A DNA stretch of 64,000 nucleotides, taken from an uncultured Pseudomonadota bacterium. GTDB lineage: Bacteria; Myxococcota_A; UBA796; CAJQPC01. The position numbers and the translations under genes were made by a program. The notes under the pieces are model-generated. The model did no database searches. It had not been told where the DNA came from and saw nothing but the letters and a program-made list of their open reading frames with translations. The DNA is taken from positions 1 to 64,000 of the forward strand of contig CAJXRZ010000002.1 in NCBI GenBank assembly GCA_913060515.1, in the 5' to 3' direction. This document shows, in pieces, positions 51,679 to 61,515 of the stretch (position 1 is the stretch's first letter; every line of letters starts with the position of its first letter).

Positions 51679-53154
51679 CTAGTGCAGCGGGGCCAGCAAC
51701 TCGGACTTGGCCAGGTAGATGATGCCGTGGTCTTCGGTGACTTGGTGGTCATCTTTGGGGTTCACGTAGTCTCGGCTGGTGTCCACATCTCGGATGCCGA
51801 CCATCAACAGGCCGAACTCTGCTTTGAGTTCGGCGGATAGGGCGCCGTAGCTGATCGGCAGCTCGATGCTCTCGGGGATGTGGCCGACGTACATGGAGTT
51901 CGAGCCGCTGGCCACGACCTCGGAGAGGATGTGCGCGGTGCCCGGCACGGTCACGGCATGGGTCAACAGTGAGAAGGCCACCCGGGTGGACTCGATGACC
52001 TCGTCTGCGCCAGCTGCCTTGGCATGCTCCACGTTCTCGGAGTCCAGGATCTCCACCACGACGTACAGGGGGCTGGATCGTCCCTGAACCTGACGCATGT
52101 AGCGACGCAGGGTAAACACCGTGAGGATGGTGACGGCGTCCGCCTCTTGGGGAGCCTTGGAGCGCGGGCCGATGACGATGGCGGCTTTGGCGTGGGTGAT
52201 GCGCACCTTGTCCAGCTCGCTCTCTTTGGAGGCATCGCCGCTCACCCATGCGAACTCTGGGGGGACATCCCCAGGACGCTCGCCGTGGCCAAAGAGCACC
52301 AGCTCGGTCTCGTTGGGGTCGATCTCCGCGAGCAGCGCGTCCAAGAGCATGCGCGCGCCCTCTTCGTAGCCGCACACGACGATGTGGTTGATCTTGTTGG
52401 ACATTCGGAACTGCTCCTCTCGAATGGAGAGCACGGCGTTCATGAGGCTGTTGACGACCACACCGGCGAAGAGGGCGGCGGTGATCATGCCGCCGATCAT
52501 CAGCACGCCGGCGACCACTCGGCCGGTGAGGGTCACCGGTGAGATGTCGCCGTAGCCAACGGTGGTGATGGTCACCAGGGCCCACCACAGGCCATCTCCC
52601 AAGGTCGTGACCGAGGGGTTCAGCTCCCGCTCCACCAGCCAAATGCTCACGCCACCCAGGCCGATCAGGCTGAAGAGGATCGTGAAGACACCGGTGAAGA
52701 GAAGCAGGTTGTCTTCGAAGGCGCGGATCGCACCCTTGAGGGGGGCGTTGACCAGCTTGGGCAAGCGCAGCAAGCGCAGCAGACGCAGGGCCCGCAGGCC
52801 GCGGAGCGCAGGGAAGAAGGCCAGCACCGTGAGGATGTCGACCAGAGTCAGGGGCTGAAGGCAGTACTTGAGTCGACCGGTGACCTCCAGGCGTACGCGC
52901 TTGGCCGTGCTGTACTGGAAGAGGTTGAGCTCTGGGGGCCGAAAGCTCAGGACGCGAAGCAGGATCTCCAAGCCGAAGATGGAGAGCAGGACCCGGTCCA
53001 GCCACACCAGCCACGCCACATCTTCCAGCTCCAACCACACCTCTGCACCGAAAAGCAGGATGGAGATGGCGATGAGCACGCCGATAATGGTCTGCGTCCA
53101 CCGATAGACGGTCGTGTTGGGTCGGTGGAAAGCGCTGTGAAGCTGGTCGAACAC
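51679..53154 (-). CDS. voltage-gated-type potassium channel with RCK (TrkA) domains
   Basis: 491 residues from a GTG. S1-S4 region with Arg-rich S4 (RGLRALRLLRLLRLPKL), pore loop with filter TITTVGYGDISPV, then S6. A cytoplasmic RCK/TrkA-N domain follows (HIVVCGYEEGARMLLDALLA; the Rossmann glycines are GYEEGA, imperfect), with a C-terminal TrkA-C-like segment. K+ flux controlled by ligand; voltage sensitivity is inferred only from S4. Confidence 0.93.
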   Translation of the reverse strand: MFDQLHSAFHRPNTTVYRWTQTIIGVLIAISILLFGAEVWLELEDVAWLVWLDRVLLSIFGLEILLRVLSFRPPELNLFQYSTAKRVRLEVTGRLKYCLQPLTLVDILTVLAFFPALRGLRALRLLRLLRLPKLVNAPLKGAIRAFEDNLLLFTGVFTILFSLIGLGGVSIWLVERELNPSVTTLGDGLWWALVTITTVGYGDISPVTLTGRVVAGVLMIGGMITAALFAGVVVNSLMNAVLSIREEQFRMSNKINHIVVCGYEEGARMLLDALLAEIDPNETELVLFGHGERPGDVPPEFAWVSGDASKESELDKVRITHAKAAIVIGPRSKAPQEADAVTILTVFTLRRYMRQVQGRSSPLYVVVEILDSENVEHAKAAGADEVIESTRVAFSLLTHAVTVPGTAHILSEVVASGSNSMYVGHIPESIELPISYGALSAELKAEFGLLMVGIRDVDTSRDYVNPKDDHQVTEDHGIIYLAKSELLAPLH

Positions 53155-53230
53155 GCCGCGAGACTATCTAAAAACGCAGTGTCAGGCACCGGTGGGTGTG
53201 CGCGTTGTCCATGGCCCCAAGGAGATTCGG

Positions 53231-54691
53231 ATGTTCCTGTTGCTGCCGTTGATGCTCGCCCAAGGCACGGATGACGAGGAAGAAAGCGTAGAGCCTGTGC
53301 GCATGCGAACGCAGATCGACTTCAGCGGAATGGACATGGAGATGAACATGCCTGCGCCGGCTGTGGCGCCGACAACCCTCTCTGCGCAGGTCGGTGGCAT
53401 CCAGGACTTTGCCTTGTTTCGCTCTCAGGTTGAGTCGATGCGCGTGCCCTCCAAGGAGGCGCTGATCATGGAGGGGCTCTTGGCCGAGCATGACCTGCCA
53501 CCGCGTAGCATTGCCCCTTGTGATCAGGTGCTCTGTGTGGTCACGGAGACCACCTTGTGGCCTGTGGAGGGGGCCTCTCAGGTCGAGGTCTTCGCCCAGC
53601 TCGGCTTTGACACCAACATCGTGGCGAGCACCTGGCAGCGGCCGCCGGTGGACCTGACGGTGCTCATTGACGCCTCGGGTTCCATGGCCGGTGGGCCAGC
53701 GCACATCAGCCGCTTGGTGCTCGCTGTGCTCCAGGGTCAGCTGCAGCCCGATGACCGCGTGCACGTGATGGTCGTGGACGGTGGACAGGTCTCGTCCATC
53801 GCTCAGGATCTTGTGCCGGGGGAGGCTGCGGGTTGGGACGCCGCTCGGGGCGCGGTGCCGTCGGGGCAGGGGTGGACCGAGCTCTTCTCTGGGGTCGATC
53901 AAGCGCTTCGGTCTGCCATTCGAGAGCAAGGCCCTGGGCGGAATGCCCGCGTGATGGTCGTCAGCGATCAGCGCCCCAACCGAGGCCACACTGGCGCGCA
54001 GGACTTTGTCTCCTTGGCCCGCCTCGCCGCAGGCCGGAATGTGGGGCTGACCTGGTTGGGCGTGGGAGACGCAGACCCCAGCTTTGGCGCAAAAGTGGGC
54101 ACCGTGCGGGGCGGCAACAGTTTGTACATCCCGGGAGGGCAGGACCTGGTGAAGCGCTTCGGGGAGGACCTGGACATGTTGGTCACGCCGCTGGCCTACG
54201 ACCTGGCCCTGGAGATTCGGCCTGCCAGCGGCTGGCGCTTGGCCGGGGTCTACGGCATCCCGGGCCAGGCTTTGAGCACCGACTCCAGCGGGGTGGTGCG
54301 CCTGAACGTGGCGACCCTCTTTCCCAGCAAGGAGGGCGGCGCGATCTACCTCGGCCTGGCACCGGAGACTTTGAGCTGGGGGCCCTCCACGCCGCCGCTG
54401 CCTGGCACCGCCATGGGCAGCGTCGTGATGAGCTACGAGCCGGTCGATGGCCGCGTCCAGACCCAGGTCTTGGGGCTGACCATGGAGCCTGCCACCCATC
54501 GGAGCGTAGGGCTGGAGCGAGGCCATCACTTGGTCGAGCTCTACTTCCTGATGCAGGACTTGGTGGAGCAGCCGGTCAGCGCAGAGCTTGGGCAGCGCGT
54601 GGTGGACTGGCAGGCACATGCCCAGGACCCTGAGCTGGCCTCGGCTGGGCAGCTCCTCAACATGCTGTATGCGCTGCGCGTCGGCTACTGA
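53231..54691 (+). CDS. exported von Willebrand A domain protein
   Basis: 486 residues from ATG 53231 (AAGGAG, six-base spacer). Signal MFLLLPLMLAQG, uncharged. The VWA domain begins near residue 140 (VDLTVLIDASGSMAGG is the MIDAS Asp-x-Ser-x-Ser). The region before it is Met-rich and the C-terminal ~200 residues are beta-rich. A periplasmic or surface Mg2+-dependent binding protein by family; partner unknown. It is divergent from the K+ channel. Confidence 0.82.
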   Translation: MFLLLPLMLAQGTDDEEESVEPVRMRTQIDFSGMDMEMNMPAPAVAPTTLSAQVGGIQDFALFRSQVESMRVPSKEALIMEGLLAEHDLPPRSIAPCDQVLCVVTETTLWPVEGASQVEVFAQLGFDTNIVASTWQRPPVDLTVLIDASGSMAGGPAHISRLVLAVLQGQLQPDDRVHVMVVDGGQVSSIAQDLVPGEAAGWDAARGAVPSGQGWTELFSGVDQALRSAIREQGPGRNARVMVVSDQRPNRGHTGAQDFVSLARLAAGRNVGLTWLGVGDADPSFGAKVGTVRGGNSLYIPGGQDLVKRFGEDLDMLVTPLAYDLALEIRPASGWRLAGVYGIPGQALSTDSSGVVRLNVATLFPSKEGGAIYLGLAPETLSWGPSTPPLPGTAMGSVVMSYEPVDGRVQTQVLGLTMEPATHRSVGLERGHHLVELYFLMQDLVEQPVSAELGQRVVDWQAHAQDPELASAGQLLNMLYALRVGY

Positions 54692-54724
54692 TGGTGCAGC
54701 TGTGTTGGCGGCGGAGAGGCGGGC

Positions 54725-55285
54725 TCAGAGCCCCTCGCAGAGCCCCTGGGCCTTCTCGCTCGCCTGGACGGCGATGGCCGTGAGCTCGGTGTCGCTCAGG
54801 GCGGCGCTCTCCGGAACGCGGGTCATGCCCTGAGACCAGGGGCCCGCTTTGAAGTCGGCGAGGATGCTGTTGGCGAGCTCAGCGCTGCTCTGGAGGTGGG
54901 CGTAGTGGTCTGCGAGCTCCATCAGCTCCAGGATGGCCTCGGCTTCGGCGTCGGCGCTCTCATCTCGTGCCCGTCGGGCGCGTCCCTGCTTTGGGGCCAT
55001 GGCTGCGGACGCTTCTTCATCGATGCGTTCACTGCCATCTCTGAGGTCAACCAATCCGGTCGTGCGCTTGGTCTGGACGTTTCGGCGGCGTCGCTCCGCC
55101 TTCTCGCGCTCCTCGCCCATCGCGTCGAGCTGGGCCTGGGCTTCGGCGACCTTTGGTTCTTCCAGGGCGGCCATGCGCTGGTAGTAGTCAGCGAGCTCTT
55201 TCCAGTCGCCTTGGGCCTGCGTCTTGGCGCTCTCGCACGCCTCACGCTGACCGATTCCGCACGCCAGTATCCAGAGAAGCATCAT
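54725..55285 (-). CDS. putative coiled-coil lipoprotein
   Basis: 186 residues. MMLLWILACGIGQ has a lipobox LWILAC (Cys9). An Ala/Glu/Arg-rich heptad region (~30-75) is a coiled coil (EEREKAERRRRNVQTK). The C-terminal half is helical with two Cys in total after the lipid site. The promoter is upstream near 55300. No family is recognised. Confidence 0.6.
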   Translation of the reverse strand: MMLLWILACGIGQREACESAKTQAQGDWKELADYYQRMAALEEPKVAEAQAQLDAMGEEREKAERRRRNVQTKRTTGLVDLRDGSERIDEEASAAMAPKQGRARRARDESADAEAEAILELMELADHYAHLQSSAELANSILADFKAGPWSQGMTRVPESAALSDTELTAIAVQASEKAQGLCEGL

Positions 55286-55385
55286 GGCCGGAGTGTACCG
55301 CAGGGGCGGGCTGTCTCCCGCGCCAAGTCCGCAGGGTGCACGTTGCCGGGTTTCTCATCTCAGCCCAGAGAGAGGCCCCAGAGCA

Positions 55386-55414
55386 AAACACCCCGGCGCG
55401 TGGCCAGGGTGTTT
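55386..55414 (-). terminator. Rho-independent terminator after the cytochrome c gene
   Basis: AAACACCC / GGGTGTTT arms (55386-55393 and 55407-55414) with an additional GGC/GCC pairing in the loop, then TT on the minus strand. It lies 22 bases after the cytochrome stop. Confidence 0.7.
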
Positions 55415-55435
55415 GATTCGAAGCGGGAGCTGGGT

Positions 55436-55867
55436 TCAGCTCTTGGGCTTCCAGGTGTCGGTGATGTAGCCGACGATCTGGGTGATCTGCGCGTCGTCGT
55501 ACATGCCACCGTATGGCGCCATGAGAGGGGACTTGCCGTTTGCGGCGCCGCCGGTCTTGATGACTGCGTGCAGGCTCTCGTCGGTTGCTGCTTCCCAGAA
55601 GGAGGCATCAGCGAAGGACGCGGGCTTGGGGTTGAGGGCGGCAGCTGCAGGGCCGTCGCCGAGTCCGCTGGTGCCGTGGCAGGTCGAGCAGGTCTTCTCG
55701 AACTCAGCCTTGGCATCGAATGCTGCAACAGCCTCGACCTTGGGCTCAGGCTTGACCTCGGGCTTGGCCTCGACTTCTGGCTTGGCTTCGGGCTCGGGTG
55801 CGGTCTCGCCGCCGCTGCAAGCCACCAAGCTGGTGGCCAACGCAAGGCTCATCAAAAGGGTACGCAT
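55436..55867 (-). CDS. c-type cytochrome lipoprotein
   Basis: 143 residues. ATG with GAGAGGAA just upstream. A conventional lipoprotein signal (MRTLLMSLALATSLVAC, Cys17), a Glu/Pro/Lys-rich tether, then a class I cytochrome: CSTCH at 60-64 and axial Met116 or Met122 (PLMAPYGGMYDD). It would be tethered to a membrane, accepting or giving single electrons. A run of nine A on the transcript lies just before the ribosome site (55881-55889). Partner oxidoreductase not identified. Confidence 0.9.
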   Translation of the reverse strand: MRTLLMSLALATSLVACSGGETAPEPEAKPEVEAKPEVKPEPKVEAVAAFDAKAEFEKTCSTCHGTSGLGDGPAAAALNPKPASFADASFWEAATDESLHAVIKTGGAANGKSPLMAPYGGMYDDAQITQIVGYITDTWKPKS

Positions 55868-56007
55868 GGCTTCCTCTCGCTTTTTTTTTCGAAGGGACGG
55901 ATCCCAGGGGGGCCCTTTCTAACAAACTTGGTCCAGTCTGTCCCACCCTTGCGCCGGAAGGCGCCTCCATGTGCTTAGATTGACGCGCGCTGGAGGCGCC
56001 CTCCCCG

Positions 56008-58347
56008 ATGACTGAGCTCTTCTGCTTCTCCTGTGGTCGTGAGATTCCTGGGCCCGTGGAGAAGGGGCAGGCTGCCATCTGTGAGCGCTGCCGTGCGCGC
56101 CATGACCCAGATGCCGCCTCGCAGCTCTTTGTGCGCCGTGTGGGCAATCCCGAGGAGGGCCCCCTGGGAAGGAGCGCGGTGGAGGACCAGCTCGGACGGG
56201 GCCTCTTGGGTCCAGAGGACCGCGTCCGGGAAGAAGACGGTCCGTGGAAGCGCCTTGATCAACATGCTTGGTTTGCAGGCTATTTTGTCGCAGGTGACCC
56301 GCGGAACGCGAAACTAGAGGCGCTTCTGAGCGCGCGACGGGCAGAGCAGGACCGCTTGGCCCGTCGGGGCAAGATTCAAAAGGGCATGCGTTTCTTCATC
56401 GGAGCCGGCGGGGTCTTTGCAGTTGCTGGCGTACTCTTGTCCATCCCGCTCTGGATTCAAGACGCCAAAGTGCAGCAAGTGGCGTCGCTGGGAGGAGAGG
56501 CCGTGGACCAGGCCGTGCTCTCCACGCGCAAGGCACTCGATGACGAGGCGGCGGTCGCCGATCTGGTCAAGACGCAGGGGCTCCCTGGGGAGGCGCACAT
56601 CGCGGCCCTGAGCGAGCAGTACCTGGACTCGGAGGTGCTTGTCGCGGACGCTGTCGACGCTGGTTTGAGCGGTCTGCTCGACGGCAGCCGTCTGGGAGTA
56701 GATGCCTCGGTCGCCTCTCTGGAGCAGGCGGTCTCCAAGGAGCCCAAAAACGTCGCGGCTCTGGCGGCGTTGGCGTGGGCCTATGCCCTCTCTACAGACG
56801 ATGAGCAGCAGACCCACAGCGCCGCGATGCTCGATCGCGCGGTGGCGTTGGACCAAGGGGCCCCTGGGGTAAACCGGGCCCGTGCGGGCTTGGCGTTGGC
56901 CTCCACGTCGCCCCGACAGGCCCAGACCCACGCGGCGGCCTGCTTGCAGAGCGCGCCGGAGGATGGCGTGTGCCTCTGGCTTCAAGGCCGCGCCTTGAGT
57001 CAGCTGGACCAGCCCGAGAAGGCTCAGGAGAGCTTGGAGAAGGCTCGACTCGCCCTGGGCGATGTTCCTGCGGTGCGGCTAGGCATGGGATTGGCTGCGA
57101 TGGAGGGCATGCGTTTGGATGAGGCGCTGCCGGAGTTGAAGGCCTACCTAAAGGAGCACCCGGACCACAGCGGCGCCTTGCATGCTCTGGCACGGGTCTA
57201 CCAACTCGGTGGACAACCCAACAAAGCGCTCAAGCCGGCTCGGGCGGCCTTGAAGGCGGAGCCTCAAGACGCGGTGCTGCGGGAACGGGTTGCCGTATTG
57301 GAGTTGGAGCTGGGCCAGGGGAGCGCGGCGCTCAAGACCCTCGCGCCATTGCTGGAGGGGGAATCCCCAAGCGAGGACACCCTCCTCATCGGTGCATGGG
57401 CGGCTCTGGACGCCCGGAAGCTCAGCCGGGCAGCGGGCTTCGCGGAGCGGTTGCTCCTGCTGACCCCCAGCTCCGCCCGTGCCCACCTGCTCTCGGCCAC
57501 CATCGCCAAGCGCAGCGGCAAGTCTCAGGCACTTGCGGAGCTGACCGGGGCCAAGCCCGATCTGATGGGCTCAGAGCATGCCGCCCTCTACCACTTGGCG
57601 GTCGCGGAGCTCTATCGGGCGGACGGTGAGTTGCGCAGCGCCGAGGACGCGGTTCGCTTGGCGTTGGAGAGGCGCCCGAACTGGGTGGCCGCGCAGGTCG
57701 CCCTCGCGGAGATTTTGCTGGAGTCCGGAAACGTCGGAGGTGCCACCCAGGTGCTCGGCGACCTCTGGAAGGCCCATCCCGACCCCCAGCGGCCCTTTGT
57801 GGTCGGGCTTCCGCGACCCAGCTCCACCCACACGGCGCTGGAATCGGGCTTGAAGCAGGTACAGGTCGGAGACCCTCAGCACGCGGCGGCTGAGAGCGGC
57901 ATCGCCACCCTCCAAGCCGCCCAGTGCGTGTTCTACGGGCGCAGCTGCTTTGTGGCCCAGGGCAGCCTGCAGGCCTTGCTCGAACAAGACAACAGCTTGC
58001 CCAGCCCAGGGACCTGGCTCGCCCAGGTCCTGCTTCGGGTTGGGGAGCCTTCCGCGGCCCTCGTTCGCCTGGATCAGAGCATCGCCGAGCAAGGAACACA
58101 GGGCAACTTGCTCCTGCTGCGAGGCCAGGCCAAGGGTGCCGCTGGCGGAGCCCCCAAGTCGGATTTGGAGCAGTGTCTGCAGCGGTCCTCCGGTCAACTG
58201 GGCGTGCGCGGACAGATCGCCCAAGCGCTCCTCAAGGCGGGAGATGTAGAGGCCGCAGTGACCCAAGCGCGCCTGGCTTTGCAACAGGACGGCGACGACC
58301 TTCACGCACGGCAGACCCTGCTTGCCGTGGGTGAGAAGGGGCGCTAG
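56008..58347 (+). CDS. zinc-ribbon / transmembrane / TPR protein
   Basis: 779 residues. An N-terminal ribbon (CFSCGREI then CERCRARHD), a short domain, a membrane helix at ~131-150 (FFIGAGGVFAVAGVLLSIPLW), and ~600 residues of TPR-like helices (ALAALAWAYALSTDD, AAMEGMRLDEALPELKAYL, LARVYQLGGQPNKALKPARA). This topology places the ribbon inside and the TPR array outside. It parallels the C-terminal half of the 16536 gene. Function unknown; assembly scaffold inferred. Confidence 0.85.
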   Translation: MTELFCFSCGREIPGPVEKGQAAICERCRARHDPDAASQLFVRRVGNPEEGPLGRSAVEDQLGRGLLGPEDRVREEDGPWKRLDQHAWFAGYFVAGDPRNAKLEALLSARRAEQDRLARRGKIQKGMRFFIGAGGVFAVAGVLLSIPLWIQDAKVQQVASLGGEAVDQAVLSTRKALDDEAAVADLVKTQGLPGEAHIAALSEQYLDSEVLVADAVDAGLSGLLDGSRLGVDASVASLEQAVSKEPKNVAALAALAWAYALSTDDEQQTHSAAMLDRAVALDQGAPGVNRARAGLALASTSPRQAQTHAAACLQSAPEDGVCLWLQGRALSQLDQPEKAQESLEKARLALGDVPAVRLGMGLAAMEGMRLDEALPELKAYLKEHPDHSGALHALARVYQLGGQPNKALKPARAALKAEPQDAVLRERVAVLELELGQGSAALKTLAPLLEGESPSEDTLLIGAWAALDARKLSRAAGFAERLLLLTPSSARAHLLSATIAKRSGKSQALAELTGAKPDLMGSEHAALYHLAVAELYRADGELRSAEDAVRLALERRPNWVAAQVALAEILLESGNVGGATQVLGDLWKAHPDPQRPFVVGLPRPSSTHTALESGLKQVQVGDPQHAAAESGIATLQAAQCVFYGRSCFVAQGSLQALLEQDNSLPSPGTWLAQVLLRVGEPSAALVRLDQSIAEQGTQGNLLLLRGQAKGAAGGAPKSDLEQCLQRSSGQLGVRGQIAQALLKAGDVEAAVTQARLALQQDGDDLHARQTLLAVGEKGR

Positions 58348-58383
58348 GCCCAGGGGGCAGATTGGCCCTCTCAGGAGTCCCCC

Positions 58384-59643
58384 ATGCAGGTTCTGGTTGT
58401 CGGTGGAGGTGGCCGCGAGGCCGCGTTGGCTTGGAAACTCTCAAAGAGCCCCAGCGTGAGCGGCATTTGGGTGACACACGAGAACCCTGGCTTTCCAGCC
58501 AAGGCGCGCAAGCTCCCAGAGGGAGAAGTCGCCTACCAAGCGGATCAAGCCGGCGTGGACTTGGTGGTCGTCGGACCGGAGGCTCCTCTTGCGGAGGGCC
58601 TGGCGGACCGCTGCCGAGAGCTGGGTGTCCCGGTCTTTGGCCCTGTGGCCCAGGCAGCCCAACTGGAGTCCAGCAAGGCCTTCGCCAAGGACTTCATGGC
58701 CGAGCACGGCATCCCAACGGCCGCCTACGGCGTCTACGAGAGCGCAGAGGCGGCCCATGCGGCCATCACGGGGCCCTGCGTGGTCAAGGCCGACGGGTTG
58801 GCCGCAGGCAAGGGTGTGTTCGTGTGCACCGACGCGGAGCAGGCGCACGCTGCCATCGACACGGTCTTCGAGAAGGGGCTGGGTGCCACGGCGTCGGTCG
58901 GCGCCAGCGCGGTCATTGAAGAGCTCTTGGTTGGAGAAGAGGTCAGCGTCCTGGCCCTCTGTGATGGACAGCGCTTCGTGCTTCTGCCGGCGGCCCAGGA
59001 CCACAAGCGGCGCTTTGATGGCGACGAGGGGCCGAACACCGGGGGCATGGGTGCTTATGCGCCGGCGCCGGTCGCCACACCCGAGCTCCTACAGCAGGTG
59101 CGTGAGCAGGTCATTGCGCCGGTTGTTGCTGGGATGCGGGCCAAAGGGACGCCCTTCGTTGGTGTGCTGTACGCCGGCGTGATGGTCACCGAGCAAGGGC
59201 CCAAGGTTCTAGAGTTCAACGTGCGCTTTGGGGACCCCGAGTGCCAGCCCATTCTGCAGCTCCTGGACGAAGATCTGGCCCAGCTCCTGCTCTCCTGTGC
59301 GCTTGGCGGCCTTGTGGTCCGTGACCTGAAGCAGCACCCCGGCGTGGCTTGCTGCGTGGTCATGGTCTCCGGGGGCTACCCCGGCAGCTACCCCAAGGGC
59401 CTGGAGATCGCCGGCTTGGATCCTGAGCGCGATCTGGACTCTGAAACACTTGTGTTTCAGGCCGGCACGAGCCGCAAAGGAGCTGTGACGGTGACGCAAG
59501 GCGGCCGCGTGCTTGGGATTAGCGCACGCGGAGCCGACATCGCTCAGGCTCGCGCGCGGGCCTACGAGCGGGTGGCTGAGATTTCTTTTGAAGGCGCCGA
59601 TTGGCGCCAAGACATTGCCTTTAGGGCGCTGAACCGAAACTAA
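58384..59643 (+). CDS. purD: phosphoribosylamine-glycine ligase
   Basis: 419 residues, normal length; ATG with AGGAG and a six-base spacer. Second step of purine synthesis: ATP-dependent joining of glycine to phosphoribosylamine. [13 protein letters not shown] at the start, [19 protein letters not shown] (ATP-grasp), [11 protein letters not shown] and [14 protein letters not shown] are the family motifs. It forms an operon with purE 17 bases further on. Confidence 0.97.
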   Translation: MQVLVVGGGGREAALAWKLSKSPSVSGIWVTHENPGFPAKARKLPEGEVAYQADQAGVDLVVVGPEAPLAEGLADRCRELGVPVFGPVAQAAQLESSKAFAKDFMAEHGIPTAAYGVYESAEAAHAAITGPCVVKADGLAAGKGVFVCTDAEQAHAAIDTVFEKGLGATASVGASAVIEELLVGEEVSVLALCDGQRFVLLPAAQDHKRRFDGDEGPNTGGMGAYAPAPVATPELLQQVREQVIAPVVAGMRAKGTPFVGVLYAGVMVTEQGPKVLEFNVRFGDPECQPILQLLDEDLAQLLLSCALGGLVVRDLKQHPGVACCVVMVSGGYPGSYPKGLEIAGLDPERDLDSETLVFQAGTSRKGAVTVTQGGRVLGISARGADIAQARARAYERVAEISFEGADWRQDIAFRALNRN

Positions 59644-59660
59644 GTAGTTTGGAGCAAACG

Positions 59661-60146
59661 ATGCGCGTTGCGATTCTGATGGGTTCTAAGTCCGATCTTC
59701 CAGTCATGGAGGGCGCCGAGGGCGTGCTCCGCCAGCTGGGTATTGGGTACGAGACCCGTGTTCTGTCCGCCCACCGCACGCCGGACGAGGCGCTGGCCTT
59801 GGCCGAAGGTGCCCGCGAGGCTGGCTTTGGCGTGATCATCGCCGGGGCAGGCATGGCCGCTCACTTGGCCGGTGTGATGGCTGCGACCACCGACCTGCCC
59901 GTCATTGGCGTGCCTGTCGGGGCAAGCTTCCTGGGCTTGGACGCGCTGCTTTCTACCGTACAGATGCCTCCCGGTGTGCCTGTCGCGACCGTGGCAGTCG
60001 GCAAGGCCGGTGCCCGCAACGCCGCTTGGTTGGCCGCGCGCATTTTGGCCCTCGGGGACACCGACCTGCAGGCGCGCTTGGCCCAGGCCAAGGCCGACAT
60101 GAAGGCCAAGGTGCTCGCCGACGACGCCGAAGTTCGCGCCCGGTGA
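59661..60146 (+). CDS. purE: N5-carboxyaminoimidazole ribonucleotide mutase
   Basis: 161 residues. ATG 59661 has TTGGAG with a six-base spacer; the TTG at 59649 is part of that site. Motifs: [20 protein letters not shown] (the catalytic His), [23 protein letters not shown]. It interconverts N5-CAIR and CAIR. No purK is seen. Its stop overlaps the next start by GTGA. Confidence 0.97.
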   Translation: MRVAILMGSKSDLPVMEGAEGVLRQLGIGYETRVLSAHRTPDEALALAEGAREAGFGVIIAGAGMAAHLAGVMAATTDLPVIGVPVGASFLGLDALLSTVQMPPGVPVATVAVGKAGARNAAWLAARILALGDTDLQARLAQAKADMKAKVLADDAEVRAR

Positions 60147-60706
60147 GTGTGGATTTGACGCCGGCCATCGCTGCGCTGGGCAAGCCCGGCGCAGTGGTTC
60201 TGGCGCCGACCAGCACGCTCTATGGCCTTAGCGGCTTGGCCTCGGACGAGGAGAGCTGCTTGCGCATTGCGCGCTTGAAGAATCGCGCGCCTGGGCCACT
60301 GATCGTGTTGATCGACCATCTGCCTCCTCGCCTCCTTGATGTGGGCTTGGAGGCGGTCTGGCCTGGGCCCGTCACGCTCTTGATCGCGCGTGAAGACCTG
60401 GACTTTCCCATCGCGCCGTCCAATGTCGGGCCAGATGGTCGGGTGGCCGTGCGCTGGGATCCGGAGCCGCTGCTTGGGACACTGATTCAGGCCCTCGGAC
60501 CGCTGACTTCGACCAGCGCCAACCTGCACGGCCAGCCCCCGATTCTCGACCCTGCTGCCTGTCCGGTGGCGGTGGATGCCGTGATCGATGACGGTCCCAG
60601 GAAGGACTCCCCCCCGTCCACGATGGTGGACCTGCGTGCGCGCAGTGTGTTGCGCGAAGGGGCTGGGTTGGCCGCAGCACGAGCCTTCTTAGAGTCCCTG
60701 GATTAG
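60143..60706 (+). CDS. YrdC/Sua5-family L-threonylcarbamoyladenylate synthase
   Basis: 187 residues from a GTG that overlaps the purE stop. Motifs of the YrdC fold: [12 protein letters not shown] (normally PTDTxYGL), [18 protein letters not shown] (KxR), [10 protein letters not shown] and SANLHGQPP. Forms the threonylcarbamoyl-AMP used for t6A modification of tRNA position 37. The short form (no Sua5 C-domain) is TsaC-type; the Asp-to-Ser change in the first motif is unusual. Confidence 0.87.
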   Translation: MSVDLTPAIAALGKPGAVVLAPTSTLYGLSGLASDEESCLRIARLKNRAPGPLIVLIDHLPPRLLDVGLEAVWPGPVTLLIAREDLDFPIAPSNVGPDGRVAVRWDPEPLLGTLIQALGPLTSTSANLHGQPPILDPAACPVAVDAVIDDGPRKDSPPSTMVDLRARSVLREGAGLAAARAFLESLD

Positions 60707-60714
60707 CCGGGCCC

Positions 60715-61248
60715 ATGAGCTCCTTGCGCACCCGCGTCTCCCAAGCTGCCCGTGACCCTGAGCGCTTTCCTACGGAGAGTGACGAGGCCTTGGGGCAGGC
60801 ACTGCTGGCCCGGGTCGAAGCCCTGGTCGCCGAGTCCAAGCTGCCGCGTCCCGCGCTGCTGCTCTTTGGGCCAGATCAGGTCACGCAGGTCGATCTGCTG
60901 CCCGTTCAGCAGACCGGGGCGAACATGCACCGCTTCATCGCCGCGTGCACCCGGGTGGACCTGGAAGTGGATGTCGTCGCGCTGGTCGGGGTCATGGGCT
61001 TGCGGCTCTCCCGGGACAGCAAGCAATCCATCCCGGCTGCGATGGTCTTCTTGGAGCGTCCGGACTGCCGCTGGTGGAGTGCGCAGCGGGTGTTGAAGGA
61101 GAAGAAGCTGAGCGATGAGCTGCCGGCCCGACTGCGCAGCGCCGAGGAAGGCTGGCCCCGGCCAGGCGGCTTGGGTGGTTGGTGGTCTCGAGGCCGCTAC
61201 GAGGGGCTTCAGCTCAAGCTGCACCGAGACACGCCGACGGTGCATTGA
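60715..61248 (+). CDS. protein of unknown function, end of the pur operon
   Basis: 177 residues. No signal or membrane segment. Contains a beta-alpha pattern (PALLLFGPDQVTQVDLLPV, VDVVALVGVMGLRLS) and an Arg/Trp-rich end (WWSRGRYEGLQL). It starts eight bases after the TsaC-type gene. No family is recognised. A cluster of hairpins follows directly. Confidence 0.65.
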   Translation: MSSLRTRVSQAARDPERFPTESDEALGQALLARVEALVAESKLPRPALLLFGPDQVTQVDLLPVQQTGANMHRFIAACTRVDLEVDVVALVGVMGLRLSRDSKQSIPAAMVFLERPDCRWWSAQRVLKEKKLSDELPARLRSAEEGWPRPGGLGGWWSRGRYEGLQLKLHRDTPTVH

Positions 61249-61254
61249 TCTAGA

Positions 61255-61316
61255 GGGGGGCCCCGCCCCCCCTTGTTGGGCTGAATGCCCAACACCCCCT
61301 GGGGTTCTTCAGGGGG
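61255..61316 (+). terminator. three tandem hairpins after the pur operon
   Basis: G6/C6 (61255-61260 with 61266-61271), GTTGGGC/GCCCAAC (61275-61281 with 61287-61293) and CCCCCTG/CAGGGGG (61295-61301 with 61310-61316). No clean U-tract follows. They probably stop or stabilise transcripts from both sides. Apart from these, the gap 61249-61515 shows no gene. Confidence 0.6.
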
Positions 61317-61515
61317 CTTGGACGGAATGCTTTTCTCGAGTCGTCGTCTCGGTTCCCTCATCTCCTTTGTCTCCAAACGCATCCCGGGCCCCCTCGTACG
61401 AGTCTGAGCCGGCGAGGTACGCCGCCCCTTTCGCCCACCCTGGGGGTTTCCGAAGGACAACACCCAGGCGAAGGCTTCGCCTTCTGGGGCTCATCACCAA
61501 AACCGGTCCAGCCCC

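Noticed and set aside
53168-54619. A 483-codon minus-strand frame opposite the VWA gene
   Set aside because: The VWA gene has a signal peptide, MIDAS motif and ribosome site; the antisense frame has none.
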